Source of the DNA: Candidatus Poribacteria bacterium
GTDB lineage: Bacteria > Poribacteria > WGA-4E > WGA-3G
Direction of reading: 5' to 3'
Length of the DNA stretch: 32,226 nt
Assembly (NCBI GenBank): GCA_028824125.1
Contig: JAPPES010000161.1
Coordinates: 1 to 32,226, forward strand
Below are positions 21,201-31,735 of the stretch, one piece after another. The position numbers were made by a program, and so were the translations under genes. The number at the start of each line of letters is the position of its first letter. Positions within the stretch are counted from its first letter, which is position 1. The notes under the pieces were generated by a model that was not told the origin of the DNA, made no database searches, and worked only from the letters and a program-made list of their open reading frames with translations.

Positions 21201-21635
21201 ATGGAACAGGTAGAAACCTCACCTGAAGATTATATCGAGAGCCAAGAGCCAGAGATTAAGACGGTTTTAGCCGAACTTCATACGCTAATCAAAACTGCCT
21301 TACCAAACCAAGACTATTGTATGTGGGAAGGTGTTTTTTGGGGCGGTAGCGAGCAGCAAATCATCGGCTACGGCAATTTTTCCTACGTACGCTCTGATAA
21401 AAAGAAAGTCGAATGGTTTCTCGTTGGGTTAGCACGACAGAAAAATTACTTCAGCGTGTATGTGAATGCAGTTGAAGGGAAAAAATATCTCGCTGAAATT
21501 TACAAATCCCAACTTGGCAAAGTCAAGACCGGCAAAAGTAGTGTCAGTTTTCGGAACTTGGCGGATGTTAATCTTGATGTGTTGCGTGAGATGATTGAAC
21601 ACGCAGGAAGAATAACAATTGAAAACGAATCGTAA
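21201..21635 (+). CDS. DUF1801 (YdhG-like) domain protein
   Basis: A 144-residue cytoplasmic protein with the DUF1801 pattern: an N-terminal EDYIESQEPEIKTVLAELH helix, CMWEGVFWGG with IIGYGNFSYV, then WFLVGLARQKNYFSVYVN and a C-terminal helix after KSSVSFRNLADVNLDVLRE. The fold is a small alpha-beta domain found in many bacteria, of unknown biochemical role. AAAGGA precedes the ATG, and an extended -10 lies just upstream, so it is probably a single-gene unit. Confidence 0.75.
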   Translation: MEQVETSPEDYIESQEPEIKTVLAELHTLIKTALPNQDYCMWEGVFWGGSEQQIIGYGNFSYVRSDKKKVEWFLVGLARQKNYFSVYVNAVEGKKYLAEIYKSQLGKVKTGKSSVSFRNLADVNLDVLREMIEHAGRITIENES

Positions 21636-21680
21636 ATATCGGCAGTAGAACTGCACCAGTAAGGAAGCTCAACATAATAC

Positions 21681-21752
21681 GCCGCTATCGTCTAGGGGTC
21701 AGGACGGATGGTTCTCAGCCATCAAACCGGGGTTCGAATCCCCGTAGCGGTA
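21681..21752 (+). tRNA. tRNA-Glu (anticodon CUC)
   Basis: A 72-base cloverleaf: acceptor GCCGCTA/TAGCGGT, D-arm TCGTCTAGGGGTCAGGA, anticodon stem GATGG/CCATC with loop TTCTCAG (anticodon CTC), T-arm CGGGGTTCGAATCCCCG and discriminator A. The 3' CCA is not encoded. Confidence 0.93.
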
Positions 21753-21767
21753 TTTCTTATCCATAAG

Positions 21768-21795
21768 GGCGGGTGTATACTACCCGCCTGTAGTT
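21768..21795 (+). terminator. Hairpin after tRNA-Glu, possible terminator
   Basis: Arms GGCGGGT (21768-21774) and ACCCGCC (21782-21788) with a 7-base loop, then TGTAGTTTT. It is 16 bases past the tRNA. The T-run is weak, so it may be only a hairpin repeat. Confidence 0.4.
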
Positions 21796-21848
21796 TTAAC
21801 GCGTCAACCCTTCTTAACTCAGACTACTACACACTGGAGAATACACAC

Positions 21849-23909
21849 ATGCACGATACCCCTAAACACACCAATCGCCTAATTCATGAAACAAGTCCTT
21901 ATCTGCTCCAACATGCACACAACCCCGTTGATTGGTATCCGTGGGGTGAAAAAGCGTTGGAACTTGCTAAACGTGAACAGAAACCTATATTATTGAGCAT
22001 CGGCTACTCTGCATGCCACTGGTGCCACGTCATGGAACGCGAATCCTTTGAAAATGAGGAAATCGCGGCGGTCATGAATGAACTTTTTATCAATATTAAA
22101 GTCGACAGGGAGGAACGCCCCGATTTAGATGAAATCTACATGAACGCTGTCCAAGTGATGACACGCCACGGTGGTTGGCCTATGACTGTTTTTCTTACCC
22201 CTGATCTCAAACCTTTTTATGGTGGCACCTACTATCCACCCGAAGATCGATATGGCAGACCGGGGTTTCCAAAAGTGATGCACGCCGTGGCAGAAGCATT
22301 CAGCGAAAAAAACGCACAGGTGCTGGAACAAGCAGATCAAATCACAACGCAGCTCAATCAGATGAGTAATCTCGTGGATCCGCATGAGCATGAACTGACT
22401 GAAGAGCTGATGACGAAAGCCTTTCAACATTACCGTTCCCAATTCGATGCGCAATACGGTGGATTTGGCAATGCCCCTAAATTCCCGCCGAGCATGGGTT
22501 TACCTTTTCTCTTGCGATATTGGCATCATAGCGGGAACGCGTATGCCTTAGAGATGGCAGAACTTACTTTACAAAAAATGGCGCGCGGCGGTATATATGA
22601 CCAGCTCGGCGGAGGTTTCCACCGATATTCTACTGATGAACGTTGGCTCGTACCACATTTTGAAAAGATGCTTTATGACAACGCACAACTTGTTGTCGCC
22701 TATTTTGAAGCATACCAAGCCACGCAAAACACCTTCTATTGCGACATAGCCACAGAGACATTAGATTATGTGCTGCGCGAGATGTACGATGCTGAAAATG
22801 GTGGTTTCTATTCCACACAAGATGCGGACAGCGAAGGGGTAGAAGGCAAATTTTTCGTCTGGGAACCTTTTGAAGTGGAAGATATTATCGGAGAAAAGAA
22901 CGCTGAAATTTTCTGTGAATACTACGATATTACACCGCACGGAAATTTTGAAGGTGAGAATATCCTCCACGTTCAAACGCCACCAGACATCTTTGCCCGG
23001 AAATTGGGAATGGGTCAAGATGAATTGGAGTTACTTCTTACAGATGGCAAACAGAAACTGTTTGCGGAAAGAGAAAAACGAATCAAACCTGGGCTTGATG
23101 ACAAAATCCTAACCAGCTGGAACGGTATCATGATCCGCGGCATGGCGATGGGATACCAATTGACAGGAAAATCTGAATACCTTACCGCCTGCGAAAAGTC
23201 TGCTGAATTTGTCTTGACAACACTCTCCCAAGAGGATGGACTTCTGTTGCGCACCTACCGTGCTGGCAAAAGTCATCTCAACGCTTATCTTGAAGACTAT
23301 TCCTATTTCATTGCTGGTTTAATCGCGCTTTATGAAGCGAGCTTTGACCCGAAATGGCTGTCTGAGGCAGAACGGCTTGCACACCTGATGATTGACCAGT
23401 TTGGAGATGAGTCAGGCGATGGATTTTTCTTTACAGGCAAAGCGCATGAGTCACTTATCGTACAATCCAAATCTGCTTATGATGGTGCTACACCTGCTGG
23501 GGCATCCATGGCGATCCATAGTCTGTTGCGTCTTGCTAAACATCTGGACAAACCGGAATTCCACGATAAAGCAGTGGAGACGTTAAAACTCTATTTTCAC
23601 CAGATGGATGTAATGCCTTCAGGTTCAGGTCAACTGCTTTGTGAGTTAGCATTTCTGCTGTCAACGCCGAAAGAAATTGCTATAATCGGTGAAAAAGGTG
23701 ATGCGAAAATGGATGCAATGTTAGCAGCGTTGCACGGCATGTATCTGCCCAACAAAATCGTTGCTTTCAATGAACCGACTGAGGAAACAACGTTACCACT
23801 TCTTGCGAACAAACCACAGATCGATAACAGTGCTACTGTCTATGTCTGTGAGAATTATGTTTGCCAAACACCAACAACTGAGATAGAAGCGTTTGTAGAG
23901 ATGCTATGA
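21849..23909 (+). CDS. Thioredoxin-like DUF255 protein (YyaL/spermatogenesis-associated 20 type)
   Basis: A 686-residue protein. The start is ATG 21849 with GGAGA at 21836-21840; the frame stays open upstream but runs into tRNA-Glu. The N-terminal thioredoxin-like domain begins [20 protein letters not shown] and has a CxxC motif at C56-H-W-C59, then [20 protein letters not shown] and [18 protein letters not shown]. The remaining 500 residues resemble the (alpha/alpha)6 barrel of glycosidase-type enzymes ([45 protein letters not shown]). The family is widespread, but its substrate is unclear. No signal peptide is seen, so it is probably cytoplasmic. It is monocistronic. Confidence 0.88.
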   Translation: MHDTPKHTNRLIHETSPYLLQHAHNPVDWYPWGEKALELAKREQKPILLSIGYSACHWCHVMERESFENEEIAAVMNELFINIKVDREERPDLDEIYMNAVQVMTRHGGWPMTVFLTPDLKPFYGGTYYPPEDRYGRPGFPKVMHAVAEAFSEKNAQVLEQADQITTQLNQMSNLVDPHEHELTEELMTKAFQHYRSQFDAQYGGFGNAPKFPPSMGLPFLLRYWHHSGNAYALEMAELTLQKMARGGIYDQLGGGFHRYSTDERWLVPHFEKMLYDNAQLVVAYFEAYQATQNTFYCDIATETLDYVLREMYDAENGGFYSTQDADSEGVEGKFFVWEPFEVEDIIGEKNAEIFCEYYDITPHGNFEGENILHVQTPPDIFARKLGMGQDELELLLTDGKQKLFAEREKRIKPGLDDKILTSWNGIMIRGMAMGYQLTGKSEYLTACEKSAEFVLTTLSQEDGLLLRTYRAGKSHLNAYLEDYSYFIAGLIALYEASFDPKWLSEAERLAHLMIDQFGDESGDGFFFTGKAHESLIVQSKSAYDGATPAGASMAIHSLLRLAKHLDKPEFHDKAVETLKLYFHQMDVMPSGSGQLLCELAFLLSTPKEIAIIGEKGDAKMDAMLAALHGMYLPNKIVAFNEPTEETTLPLLANKPQIDNSATVYVCENYVCQTPTTEIEAFVEML

Positions 23910-24005
23910 ATTGCCAAGCACTATCTCTATTAATATCCTATAAATGTCTTATTCAAAAAATGGGTGAAAACGATTCTATGGGTTGTATACATGGAGGGAA
24001 AAGAA

Positions 24006-25262
24006 TTGAAGTTTTTGATATGGCGACAAATGTTTTTCATTCTATTGATCTGTTTTCTGTTTGCCTGTGGAGAAACTGAAGATCCGGTAATACCGGTTGT
24101 CACTATTGAATTTGTAGGTTACAAAGATGTAGACGTAGCACAGTTTAAACTAACAGCGAAACCGCGCCTTGATGATTTGGCTGTTTTAATAGAATTTGTT
24201 GCTGAAGAGAAGGAATCGTTTCACAGTTGGAAAGTGATTCCGAAAGGTCCTGCTTCACTAACATTTACTGTGCGACTTGATAGTTCTGTATCTTGGGAAG
24301 TTTCAATCTTACCTTACTGGGAGAAAAGTCAGACAGATTACCCGTTAACGGGTGTTGGACTATCTTCGTATGATGAATTGATTCGGTATGAGTTGGGTGA
24401 TCCTTACAAAACTGAGTCAGTTCTTCTTGATCCTGCCGATTTAGTGAGACTTGCTACCCCCAAAGGTATGGTGCTGATACCTGAAGGTGAATTTCTCATG
24501 GGAAGTAATGATCCATCCGCTTCATCCGATGAAAAACCGCCGCATACGGTCTACATTGATGTGTTCTATATAGACATCCATGAGGTGACCGTCGGTGAGT
24601 ATAAGCGGTTTGTCCGACAAACTGGACATAGCGCTTTACCCTCTTGGGTTCCTACAGATTCTCCGACGAATCAACATCCTGTTGTAGGTGTAAGTTGGCA
24701 CGATGCGATGGCGTATGCAAAATGGGCAGGAAAGCGTTTGCCCACAGAAGCGGAATGGGAAAAGGCAGCGCGAGGAGGGTTGAGTGGAGAGAAGTATCCT
24801 TGGGGCAACGACCCACCGGATGGAACGCAGTGTAATTATGCTGATAAGCATGTTGCTGGTTTAGTATGGAGTTTTGATGGAGAGGAAAAAGTTATTACTT
24901 GGGCAGATGAAGATGTTGATGATGGGTACGAACGTAACGCACCTGTGGGAAGCTATCCTGCCAACGCCTATGGCTTGTATGACATGGCAGGGAACGTGTG
25001 GGAGTGGTGTCTTGATGAATACGATCCGAATTTCTATGCTACTTCTCCGCGTGATAATCCGATTTCAGGTGAAAGTATATTAAATACGATTGAAAATTAC
25101 AAGAACATTTTCACTGCCCGCTTAGAACGAGGTGGTTCTCGGTCGACTCGTGCCAGCGGGTTACGCGTTTCTAAACGTAACGAAAGTCCACCAAGTAAGC
25201 AGTATGCCGATGTCGGATTTCGATGTGTGAAGCCTGTTAAATCTGATCTAAAGGATCCATGA
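24006..25262 (+). CDS. FGE/SUMF-domain lipoprotein
   Basis: I place the start at TTG 24006: GGAGGG (23993-23998) is seven bases upstream and the product begins MKFLIWRQMFFILLICFLFAC, a clean lipoprotein signal with Cys in LFAC. A GTG at 23964 and ATG at 23991 are in frame alternatives. The mature protein has about 140 residues of beta-rich sequence. A sulfatase-modifying-factor domain follows (GMVLIPEGEFLMGSNDPSA, HEVTVGEYKRFV, VSWHDAMAYAKWAGKRLPTE, AEWEKAARGG, YDMAGNVWEWCLDEY, and a terminal DVGFRCVK). SUMF domains generate formylglycine in sulfatases or serve as sugar or protein-binding modules. I do not see the two catalytic cysteines of true FGE here, so a structural or binding role is likelier. 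Confidence 0.85.
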   Translation: MKFLIWRQMFFILLICFLFACGETEDPVIPVVTIEFVGYKDVDVAQFKLTAKPRLDDLAVLIEFVAEEKESFHSWKVIPKGPASLTFTVRLDSSVSWEVSILPYWEKSQTDYPLTGVGLSSYDELIRYELGDPYKTESVLLDPADLVRLATPKGMVLIPEGEFLMGSNDPSASSDEKPPHTVYIDVFYIDIHEVTVGEYKRFVRQTGHSALPSWVPTDSPTNQHPVVGVSWHDAMAYAKWAGKRLPTEAEWEKAARGGLSGEKYPWGNDPPDGTQCNYADKHVAGLVWSFDGEEKVITWADEDVDDGYERNAPVGSYPANAYGLYDMAGNVWEWCLDEYDPNFYATSPRDNPISGESILNTIENYKNIFTARLERGGSRSTRASGLRVSKRNESPPSKQYADVGFRCVKPVKSDLKDP

Positions 25263-25282
25263 TTACGATTTTAATATGGTTC

Positions 25283-25291
25283 TGGTATGAT
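25283..25291 (+). promoter_or_regulatory. Possible extended -10 promoter for the ATPase pair
   Basis: TGGTATGAT fits TG-N-TATGAT, one base from consensus, about 110 bases before the ATPase gene. No good -35 is present. It is in the only intergenic gap (25263-25402) available for this two-gene unit. Confidence 0.3.
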
Positions 25292-25402
25292 ATAGTTATA
25301 AACACAGAATCCATTTGAAAATATCAAGATGGGACTCAGTCCAAAGTTTCTACCAATTGCAACATTACGAGATGTTACGATGACAATTATAGAGGTATCA
25401 TC

Positions 25403-26776
25403 ATGAGTCTGACAGTCCAGTTAAAAAACATCGGAATCATAAAACAAGCAGAATTTTCGTTGGGTGACCTAACCATCATCTGCGGCGAAAATAATACTGG
25501 TAAGACTTATATTGCTTATGCGTTGTATGGGTTTTTAAGTTCTTGGCGTGAATTTATCCCTATTACGATTAGTGATATGCAGATCCAGCACCTGTTTACA
25601 GAGAAAACTCTCAAGATTGATTTATTACGTACAGGCGATTGGATACTTGCGGATGCATGCGAGAATTATACTAAGCAGTTAGATGAAATTTTTGCTGCAT
25701 CTAAAGGCACATTTCAGAATAGTGAATTTCACTTCTTATCAGATGAGATTGATATTTGCAATGAAGAATACAACGGAAGTTACGGATCGTTTCTTTTGTT
25801 TTCAAAGCGCGAAGGAAGTGAAGAACTTACACTTACTTTGAAAATGGAAAAAGGAAAGGAAAGAGAAATTGATGCCACTATTGTGAGAAATGCTATCAAC
25901 GTCATTATCAAGAACGCTCCTTTTTTTAATTCTGTGCCTAAACCTTTTATCTTCTCATCTGAGCGGACAGGGGTTTCTCTTTTCCGAAAAGAACTTGATT
26001 ATGCTCGCAGCCGTTTGCTTGATGATGTAGCAAACGCTGATAAAAATATAGATACGCGTCAGTTGTTGTCTAAAGCATACCAAAGTTATCCTTCTCCGAT
26101 TAAAGAAAATATAGACTTTTCTCGCCGACTTGACGACTTTGCAAAAAATAAAAGTTTTATTGCCAAAGAACATCCTGAAGTATTAGCAGATTTTGCTGAT
26201 ATTGTTGGTGGAGAATATGTCACTACGCAAAATGACCAGCTCTACTACATTCCTAAGGGAACACAAACAAAATTGACGATGGTAGAGAGCTCAAGTGCTG
26301 TACGTTCGTTATTGGATCTCAGTTTTTATCTGCAGTGTATTGTTAGAAAAGGGGATTTGCTTATGATTGACGAACCAGAATTAAGCTTGCACCCCGAAAA
26401 CCAACGCCGCATAGTAAGGCTTTTCGCTCGACTCGTGAATTTAGGGGTTAAGGTTTTCATCACAACCCACAGCGATTACATTGTCAAGGAATTGAATACG
26501 CTCATCATGCTCAACCACGACAAACCACATCTAAAAGCAATTGCCGAAGAAAACGGCTATCAGGAAAGTGAGTTGATTACGGCAGATCAAGTTAAAGTAT
26601 ATGTAGCGGAAAAAGCGTTAATGCCTTTGGAAGAGGGACAGCAAAAACGTAGAAGAGGGCACACACTCGTACCGGCTAAGATCCATCCAAAGTTCGGCAT
26701 TGAAGTTCCAAGTTTTGACAAAACAATTGATGACATGAACAGGATTCAGGACGAAATTGTGTGGGGAGAAGAGTAA
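25403..26776 (+). CDS. AAA/ABC-type ATPase (RecF/OLD-like, AAA_15/AAA_21 type)
   Basis: A 457-residue ATPase of the class found in many defence and DNA-repair systems. Walker A is GENNTGKT (G28-T35) after LKNIGIIKQAEFSLGDLTII, typical of SMC/RecF/OLD-type heads. The middle region (about 60-260) is a variable insertion. The signature-like stretch ESSSAVRSLLDLSFYL precedes Walker B, LLMIDEPELSLHP (D323, E324), and an H-loop, TTHSDYI (H356). After this the protein ends in a Lys/Arg-rich region. There is no TOPRIM domain, unlike OLD nucleases. The next gene begins four bases past the stop at GTG 26781, so they form a coupled pair. The ATPase could act as a sensor or clamp for the partner; inference only. 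Confidence 0.82.
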   Translation: MSLTVQLKNIGIIKQAEFSLGDLTIICGENNTGKTYIAYALYGFLSSWREFIPITISDMQIQHLFTEKTLKIDLLRTGDWILADACENYTKQLDEIFAASKGTFQNSEFHFLSDEIDICNEEYNGSYGSFLLFSKREGSEELTLTLKMEKGKEREIDATIVRNAINVIIKNAPFFNSVPKPFIFSSERTGVSLFRKELDYARSRLLDDVANADKNIDTRQLLSKAYQSYPSPIKENIDFSRRLDDFAKNKSFIAKEHPEVLADFADIVGGEYVTTQNDQLYYIPKGTQTKLTMVESSSAVRSLLDLSFYLQCIVRKGDLLMIDEPELSLHPENQRRIVRLFARLVNLGVKVFITTHSDYIVKELNTLIMLNHDKPHLKAIAEENGYQESELITADQVKVYVAEKALMPLEEGQQKRRRGHTLVPAKIHPKFGIEVPSFDKTIDDMNRIQDEIVWGEE

Positions 26777-26780
26777 CTTT

Positions 26781-27350
26781 GTGAATGATATACAGATATT
26801 GCAGGAAATGCTTAGTCCCGATGCTCAAGTTGTGTTACAACCAGGACAAGGCAGACCTTCTGTGGAATTAACCGACTTGCAATCTGGCATAACTGTCGAA
26901 ATAAAGGGATTACCTCATAACTCTATTGTTATCAGGGCGGAAAATTTCGAAAATCCTCTTACTATGTTTAATGGGTCAAAAGGCGAACGCAAGCGAGCTG
27001 ATTTCGTAATTGTTTCCAATGACGACAATGAAAGAAAGTGGGTTATTTGTATTGAAACTCAAAAAATGGATTCTAAACTGGCATCACATGTTATCCAACA
27101 ATTAAAAGGCGCTTACTGCTTTATCAGTTACTGCAAATGTATTGGAAAATCTTTCTGGGAATTAGATGAGTTCCTTGATGATTATGAATACCGTTTTGTG
27201 AGCATTGTAGACATTAACTTCAACGCGAGCAGGCGGAGAACAGAACCTTTTGATTCCAAAGGTAAATTGCATAACAATCCTGACCTTTTTCTAAAAATTT
27301 CACGGAGTCCTACAATCTACTTTCGCAAGTTAATCAATTTTGTGCCTTAA
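26781..27350 (+). CDS. Small ATPase partner with possible nuclease-like motif
   Basis: A 189-residue protein. I choose GTG 26781 because GGGGAGAAG lies just upstream; an earlier in-frame start at 26757 would overlap the ATPase gene by 20 bases. It is a soluble alpha-beta protein. The centre has KRADFVIV (D74), then WVICIETQK (E92, K95) and a helix with HVIQQLKGAY (Q106-Q107). A D, E-x-x-K and downstream Gln in this order recall the PD-(D/E)xK nuclease fold, although the E-K spacing is one residue longer than canonical. I recognise no named family. Linkage with the ATPase is the strongest clue: such ATPase plus effector pairs occur in phage defence (for example PARIS and Septu), but this one matches none that I know. 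Confidence 0.6.
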   Translation: MNDIQILQEMLSPDAQVVLQPGQGRPSVELTDLQSGITVEIKGLPHNSIVIRAENFENPLTMFNGSKGERKRADFVIVSNDDNERKWVICIETQKMDSKLASHVIQQLKGAYCFISYCKCIGKSFWELDEFLDDYEYRFVSIVDINFNASRRRTEPFDSKGKLHNNPDLFLKISRSPTIYFRKLINFVP

Positions 27351-27407
27351 AGGGCTGCTTTCTTACGTCAATCTGACAATCTCCTTGGTATATGTAAGGT
27401 CTGCACA

Positions 27408-27418
27408 AGAAATGGTAT
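27408..27418. repeat. Solo MITE end
   Basis: AGAAATGGTAT is the reverse complement of the ATACCATTTCT end of the element at 20066-20195. It lies between the ATPase-partner gene and trkA, two genes that converge. No matching second end is visible nearby. Confidence 0.35.
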
Positions 27419-27420
27419 TA

Positions 27421-28794
27421 TTATACTCTACGGGTAGCAAACATATCTTCTACGGCGGGGATTGCGTCTGGCATACTGAAGACAATCACGCGATCGGCAG
27501 GCTGAATGACACTTTCACCACTGGGAATAATGAGTTTTTCGCGTCGAAGGATCGCGCCTATAAATGCGTTGTCGGGAAATTTAGTTTTCAACGAACTAAG
27601 TTCTTTGTGTGCAATTTTTGCGTTTATACCAGCGACAATCTCAATCACTTCCGCGTCAATTTCATGAAGCGAAGCAACAGAGATAATATTGCCGCGGCGA
27701 ATTAGACGTAGTAGGTTGCTAACAACGGTCAAATGTCTGCTGACGGCTCCATCTAAACGGTGGATTTGAGTCAACAACGGAAGATAGCGCGGCTGTTGAA
27801 TTAAAGCGAGTGCGCGTTGTGCACCGTGTTCCTTTGCTGTCATACATGCCATAATATCGTTTTCATCATCACCAGTTACCGAAACAAAACCGTTTACTTC
27901 TTCAATACCGGCTTCTTCTAATAATTGGAATTGGAGATAATTTCCATGGAGGACAGTTGTGCGTTTTAAAGATTGTGACGCGAGTTCTGCCAAGTTTTCA
28001 TCTGCTTCAATGAGCTTCACATCGGTACCATTTCCCTCCAGGACACGGGCGAGTTCAATGCCGATAGTGCTTGCACCGACAATGATGACCCGTTCAAGAT
28101 GCGGGTTAAAGAATATCCCGAAGAGCCTGAACAACTGTTCTATAGCCAATGCGCTACCGATGACAAATATATCATCCCCCTGTTTAAGGATATCCCGCCC
28201 TTTTGGGATGATAACATCTTCCTGCCCGCGTCTTTTAATTGCTGCAAACCGTATATTTGATAAAACACCGTTCCTATCCAATTCGGCAAGAGATTTGCCT
28301 ATGAAAGGATTTGCCTGTCTAATTCGCAAAGCAGCAAGTTGGATTCTACCATCTTCAAATTCAACGATTTCTCGTGCTTCGGGTGTTTTCAAGAGACGTG
28401 TAAATTCCTCTACGCATAATTGTTCAGGATTAACAAGTAGATCAATTCCAAAATCTTTCGGCGTGAGCCCACTTTCATCCGAAAAATAGTCTGGATTCGA
28501 AACGCGAGCAATTTTGGTTTCAACCTTGTAACGATCTGCGATTTGGCAGGCAAGCATGTTAATCTCATCGCTGTTGGTGACAGCAATGATCAGTTCTGCA
28601 TCACTGATACCTGCATTTTTAAGCAGTACCGGTGATGCGCCTGAACCACGAAGGGTTTGCAAGTCTAACTGTTCGTTGACGCGTTGGCAAGCCTCTTCAG
28701 ATTCATCAATTAAGACAACGTCGTTATTATCTACTGTTAACAATTTGGCAGTATGAAATCCGACTTCACCTGCACCTATGATGATTGCTTTCAT
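27421..28794 (-). CDS. trkA: Trk potassium uptake regulatory subunit TrkA
   Basis: A 457-residue cytoplasmic protein with two tandem RCK (TrkA_N plus TrkA_C) units. The first Rossmann motif is MKAIIIGAGEVGFHTAKLL with the acidic VVLIDE at the second strand end. The second is ERVIIVGASTIGIELARVL with VKLIEADE. Each is followed by a TrkA_C domain. Length equals the usual TrkA (about 458). It binds NAD(H) and nucleotides and gates the TrkH/TrkG channel, but no trkH is in the window. Its start is 67 bases downstream of the gcvP stop on the same strand, so it might be partly co-transcribed with gcvHP. It converges with the ATPase pair. Confidence 0.93.
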   Translation of the reverse strand: MKAIIIGAGEVGFHTAKLLTVDNNDVVLIDESEEACQRVNEQLDLQTLRGSGASPVLLKNAGISDAELIIAVTNSDEINMLACQIADRYKVETKIARVSNPDYFSDESGLTPKDFGIDLLVNPEQLCVEEFTRLLKTPEAREIVEFEDGRIQLAALRIRQANPFIGKSLAELDRNGVLSNIRFAAIKRRGQEDVIIPKGRDILKQGDDIFVIGSALAIEQLFRLFGIFFNPHLERVIIVGASTIGIELARVLEGNGTDVKLIEADENLAELASQSLKRTTVLHGNYLQFQLLEEAGIEEVNGFVSVTGDDENDIMACMTAKEHGAQRALALIQQPRYLPLLTQIHRLDGAVSRHLTVVSNLLRLIRRGNIISVASLHEIDAEVIEIVAGINAKIAHKELSSLKTKFPDNAFIGAILRREKLIIPSGESVIQPADRVIVFSMPDAIPAVEDMFATRRV

Positions 28795-28861
28795 TTTTTA
28801 GTAGTTTTATTGTTGGTTATCGTTAAAACTCTATAGTAGCTGAAATACGGATAACCGTTTA

Positions 28862-31735
28862 CTAATATTCTGTTAGTGGAGGACAGGAACATACAAGATT
28901 TCTGTCACCATGAACTTCGTTAATGCGTGCGACTGGCGGCCAAAATTTAGATTGACGCACCCATGGTTTCGGAAACGCTGCTTTTTCGCGTGAGTAAGTG
29001 TGGTGCCAGTCAGTTTGTGTAACTGCTTGGACAGTATGTGGTGCGTTTTTTAGCACGTTGTCATCCGATGATGCGGCACCGTTTTCAATTTCAGCAATTT
29101 CTTCACGGATAGAGATAAGCGCTGAACAGAACCGATCTATTTCCGTCTTGGACTCACTTTCAGTAGGTTCAATCATCATCGTTCCGGGAACTGGCCAGGA
29201 TACCGTTGGCGCGTGAAAGCCATAGTCCATTAAACGTTTGGCAACATCTGTCACTTCTATACCGGCAGTTTTCTTAAAGTCGCGTAAATCAATGATACAT
29301 TCATGAGCGACCAACCCGTTTTTGCCTGTATAAAGGACAGGATAATGGGATTCCAGTTGTTTGGCGATATAATTGGCATTCAGGATGGCGACTTCTGTTG
29401 CAAATTTTAGTCCTCCCGCTCCCATCATTGCGATGTATGCCCAAGAGATAGGCAGAATACCTGGGCTGCCCCATGGTGCCGCGGATACAGGACCAATCCC
29501 TTTTGCGCCTCCAACTGTGACAATCGGGTGATTGGGTAAGAAATCCGTTAGATGTGCCTTGACACCTATTGGACCCATTCCTGGACCGCCGCCGCCGTGT
29601 GGTATACAAAATGTCTTGTGTAAATTGAGATGACAAACATCCGCTCCGAGATCAGCAGGGCGACTGAGTCCAACAAGCGCATTAAGATTAGCGCCGTCCA
29701 TATACACCTGCCCACCATATTCGTGAACAATACCGCATATTTCATGAATCTTTTCTTCAAAAACACCGTGTGTTGAGGGATAGGTAACCATTGCCGCGGC
29801 AAGCGTTTCTCGATGTGTCTCTGCTTTCTCCTGTAGGTCGTCAAGGTCGATGTTGCCTTCTGTGTCGCATGCTACAACGACAACTTTCATACCTGCCATA
29901 ACAGCACTGGCAGGATTTGTGCCGTGTGCAGATGTCGGAATTAAACACACATCTCGGTGTGCTTCGTTTCGGCTTTGATGGTATTTTCGGATAACTAACA
30001 GTCCAGCATATTCACCTTGCGAACCTGCATTCGGTTGCAGTGAAATTGCGCTGTAACCTGTTATCTCTGCCAACCATTTTTCCAATTGATCAAATAGAGT
30101 GTGATAACCTTGTGCTTGATCGCTCGGCACGAAGGGATGTAACTCACCAAACGCTTGCCATGTGACAGGCACCATTTCTGCTGTGGCATTGAGTTTCATT
30201 GTGCAAGAACCGAGCGGTATCATGGCGTTTACAAGAGAAAGGTCTTTAGCTTGCAGTCGGTGGATATATCTGAGCATCTCCGTTTCTGAATGATAACTAT
30301 TGAAAACGGGATGTGTCAGGCACGGGGATTTTCGCTGTAATTCTGTGGGAATTTTAATAGATTTTGCCTCGCGATTACCGGTAGCGTTTATCGCAAAGAG
30401 TTGGACCAGGTCATCAACATCAGCATGTGTGGTAGTTTCGTCAAGCGAGATACCGATATGTGTTGAGTCAATAGTACGGAGATTTATCTGTTTGGCTTGC
30501 GCAGCAGCCTGCAATTTCGCAATTCCTTCTGGACCAACGTCAATACAAAGTGTATCGAAACAGGGCGCATCTCCTGTGTTATATCCAAGACTTTCAAGTT
30601 CGGTACGTAGTGTGCAGGTCCGCGAATGGACACGTTCTGCAATCTGTTTGAGTCCTTTCGGTCCGTGATAGACAGCGAACATGCCTGCCATCACGGCAAG
30701 GAGTACCTGTGCTGTGCAGATGTTACTTGTGGCTTTTTCACGGCGGATGTGTTGTTCGCGCGTTTGGAGTGCTAATCGAATGGCCGGTTCGTCGTTTGCA
30801 TCGTGAGATACGCCAGCAATCCGCCCGGGAATGCTGCGTTTGAGTTCTTCGCGCGTAGAGAGAAAAGCAGCATGAGGACCACCATATCCGAGTGGAACAC
30901 CGAACCGTTGCGAGTTGCCGATGACAATGTCTGCACCAAATTCACCAGGAGGCTTTAATAGCAGGAGTGCTAAAAGGTCTGTGGCAGTAATAAATAAACC
31001 ACCAGCGGCATACACCTGTTCAGCGAATTGATGATAATCGTAGATCGCACCATCTGTTGCAGGATATTGCACGATTGCGCCTAAGATAGGTTCATTAAAA
31101 TGTATTTTCCTGTGGTCCCCGATGGACAATTTAATGCCGAGGGGTTCGGCACGTGTTTGTAAAACAGCAATTGTTTGCGGATGACAGGTTTCTGAAACAA
31201 AAAAGTTGTACCACTCCTTCTGTGTTGAACTTGTTAGACACATTGTCATTGCTTCTGCAGCTGCCGTTCCCTCATCAAGAAGGGATGCATTAGCAACGGG
31301 AAGTCCTGTCAAGTCAATAACCATTGTTTGGAAGTTTAGCAGTGCCTCTAAGCGACCTTGCGAAATTTCTGCTTGATACGGGGTATATTGGGTATACCAA
31401 CCGGGGTTTTCAAGAATATTTCTTTGGATGACAGGTGGTACGAAACAGTTGTAGTAACCCATTCCGATATAGGAACGGGACACCTGATTTTGAGAGGCAA
31501 GTTGTTTTAAGGTATCAAGTACCTCGGATTCTGAAAGACCTTGTGAGCATGTGGTTTTCCCATCAATATCTAAACTGAGCGGTGATGATAGGCGAATGTC
31601 TGCTGGCACAACGTCTTCAATGAAATTTGCCATTGAAGTATAACCGAGCGTTTCCAGCATCTGTTCAATATCTTCATGACGAGGTCCGATGTGTCGGTCT
31701 GCAAAGGTTACGGTTTGGTTTTCTTTATCAAGCAT
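28862..31735 (-). CDS. gcvP: Glycine dehydrogenase (decarboxylating), P-protein
   Basis: A single-chain 957-residue P-protein that decarboxylates glycine using pyridoxal phosphate and passes the aminomethyl group to lipoylated GcvH. The start at ATG 31735 gives a normal N-terminus leading into [17 protein letters not shown]. An earlier in-frame start at 31786 would lie inside gcvH. The PLP lysine is K707 in [20 protein letters not shown], almost the same residue number as in E. coli. Other motifs are [13 protein letters not shown] and [11 protein letters not shown]. Upstream of the ATG is TGAGG. It overlaps gcvH by 8 bases, so the two are translationally coupled. Confidence 0.96.
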   Translation of the reverse strand: MLDKENQTVTFADRHIGPRHEDIEQMLETLGYTSMANFIEDVVPADIRLSSPLSLDIDGKTTCSQGLSESEVLDTLKQLASQNQVSRSYIGMGYYNCFVPPVIQRNILENPGWYTQYTPYQAEISQGRLEALLNFQTMVIDLTGLPVANASLLDEGTAAAEAMTMCLTSSTQKEWYNFFVSETCHPQTIAVLQTRAEPLGIKLSIGDHRKIHFNEPILGAIVQYPATDGAIYDYHQFAEQVYAAGGLFITATDLLALLLLKPPGEFGADIVIGNSQRFGVPLGYGGPHAAFLSTREELKRSIPGRIAGVSHDANDEPAIRLALQTREQHIRREKATSNICTAQVLLAVMAGMFAVYHGPKGLKQIAERVHSRTCTLRTELESLGYNTGDAPCFDTLCIDVGPEGIAKLQAAAQAKQINLRTIDSTHIGISLDETTTHADVDDLVQLFAINATGNREAKSIKIPTELQRKSPCLTHPVFNSYHSETEMLRYIHRLQAKDLSLVNAMIPLGSCTMKLNATAEMVPVTWQAFGELHPFVPSDQAQGYHTLFDQLEKWLAEITGYSAISLQPNAGSQGEYAGLLVIRKYHQSRNEAHRDVCLIPTSAHGTNPASAVMAGMKVVVVACDTEGNIDLDDLQEKAETHRETLAAAMVTYPSTHGVFEEKIHEICGIVHEYGGQVYMDGANLNALVGLSRPADLGADVCHLNLHKTFCIPHGGGGPGMGPIGVKAHLTDFLPNHPIVTVGGAKGIGPVSAAPWGSPGILPISWAYIAMMGAGGLKFATEVAILNANYIAKQLESHYPVLYTGKNGLVAHECIIDLRDFKKTAGIEVTDVAKRLMDYGFHAPTVSWPVPGTMMIEPTESESKTEIDRFCSALISIREEIAEIENGAASSDDNVLKNAPHTVQAVTQTDWHHTYSREKAAFPKPWVRQSKFWPPVARINEVHGDRNLVCSCPPLTEY

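Noticed and set aside
21708..21848. Upstream extension of the DUF255/YyaL reading frame
   Set aside because: The extension overlaps tRNA-Glu and lacks a ribosome binding site; the conserved family N-terminus starts at ATG 21849.
30300..30668. Plus-strand 122-codon frame inside gcvP
   Set aside because: Antisense shadow of a strongly conserved gene, with no ribosome binding site or domain.
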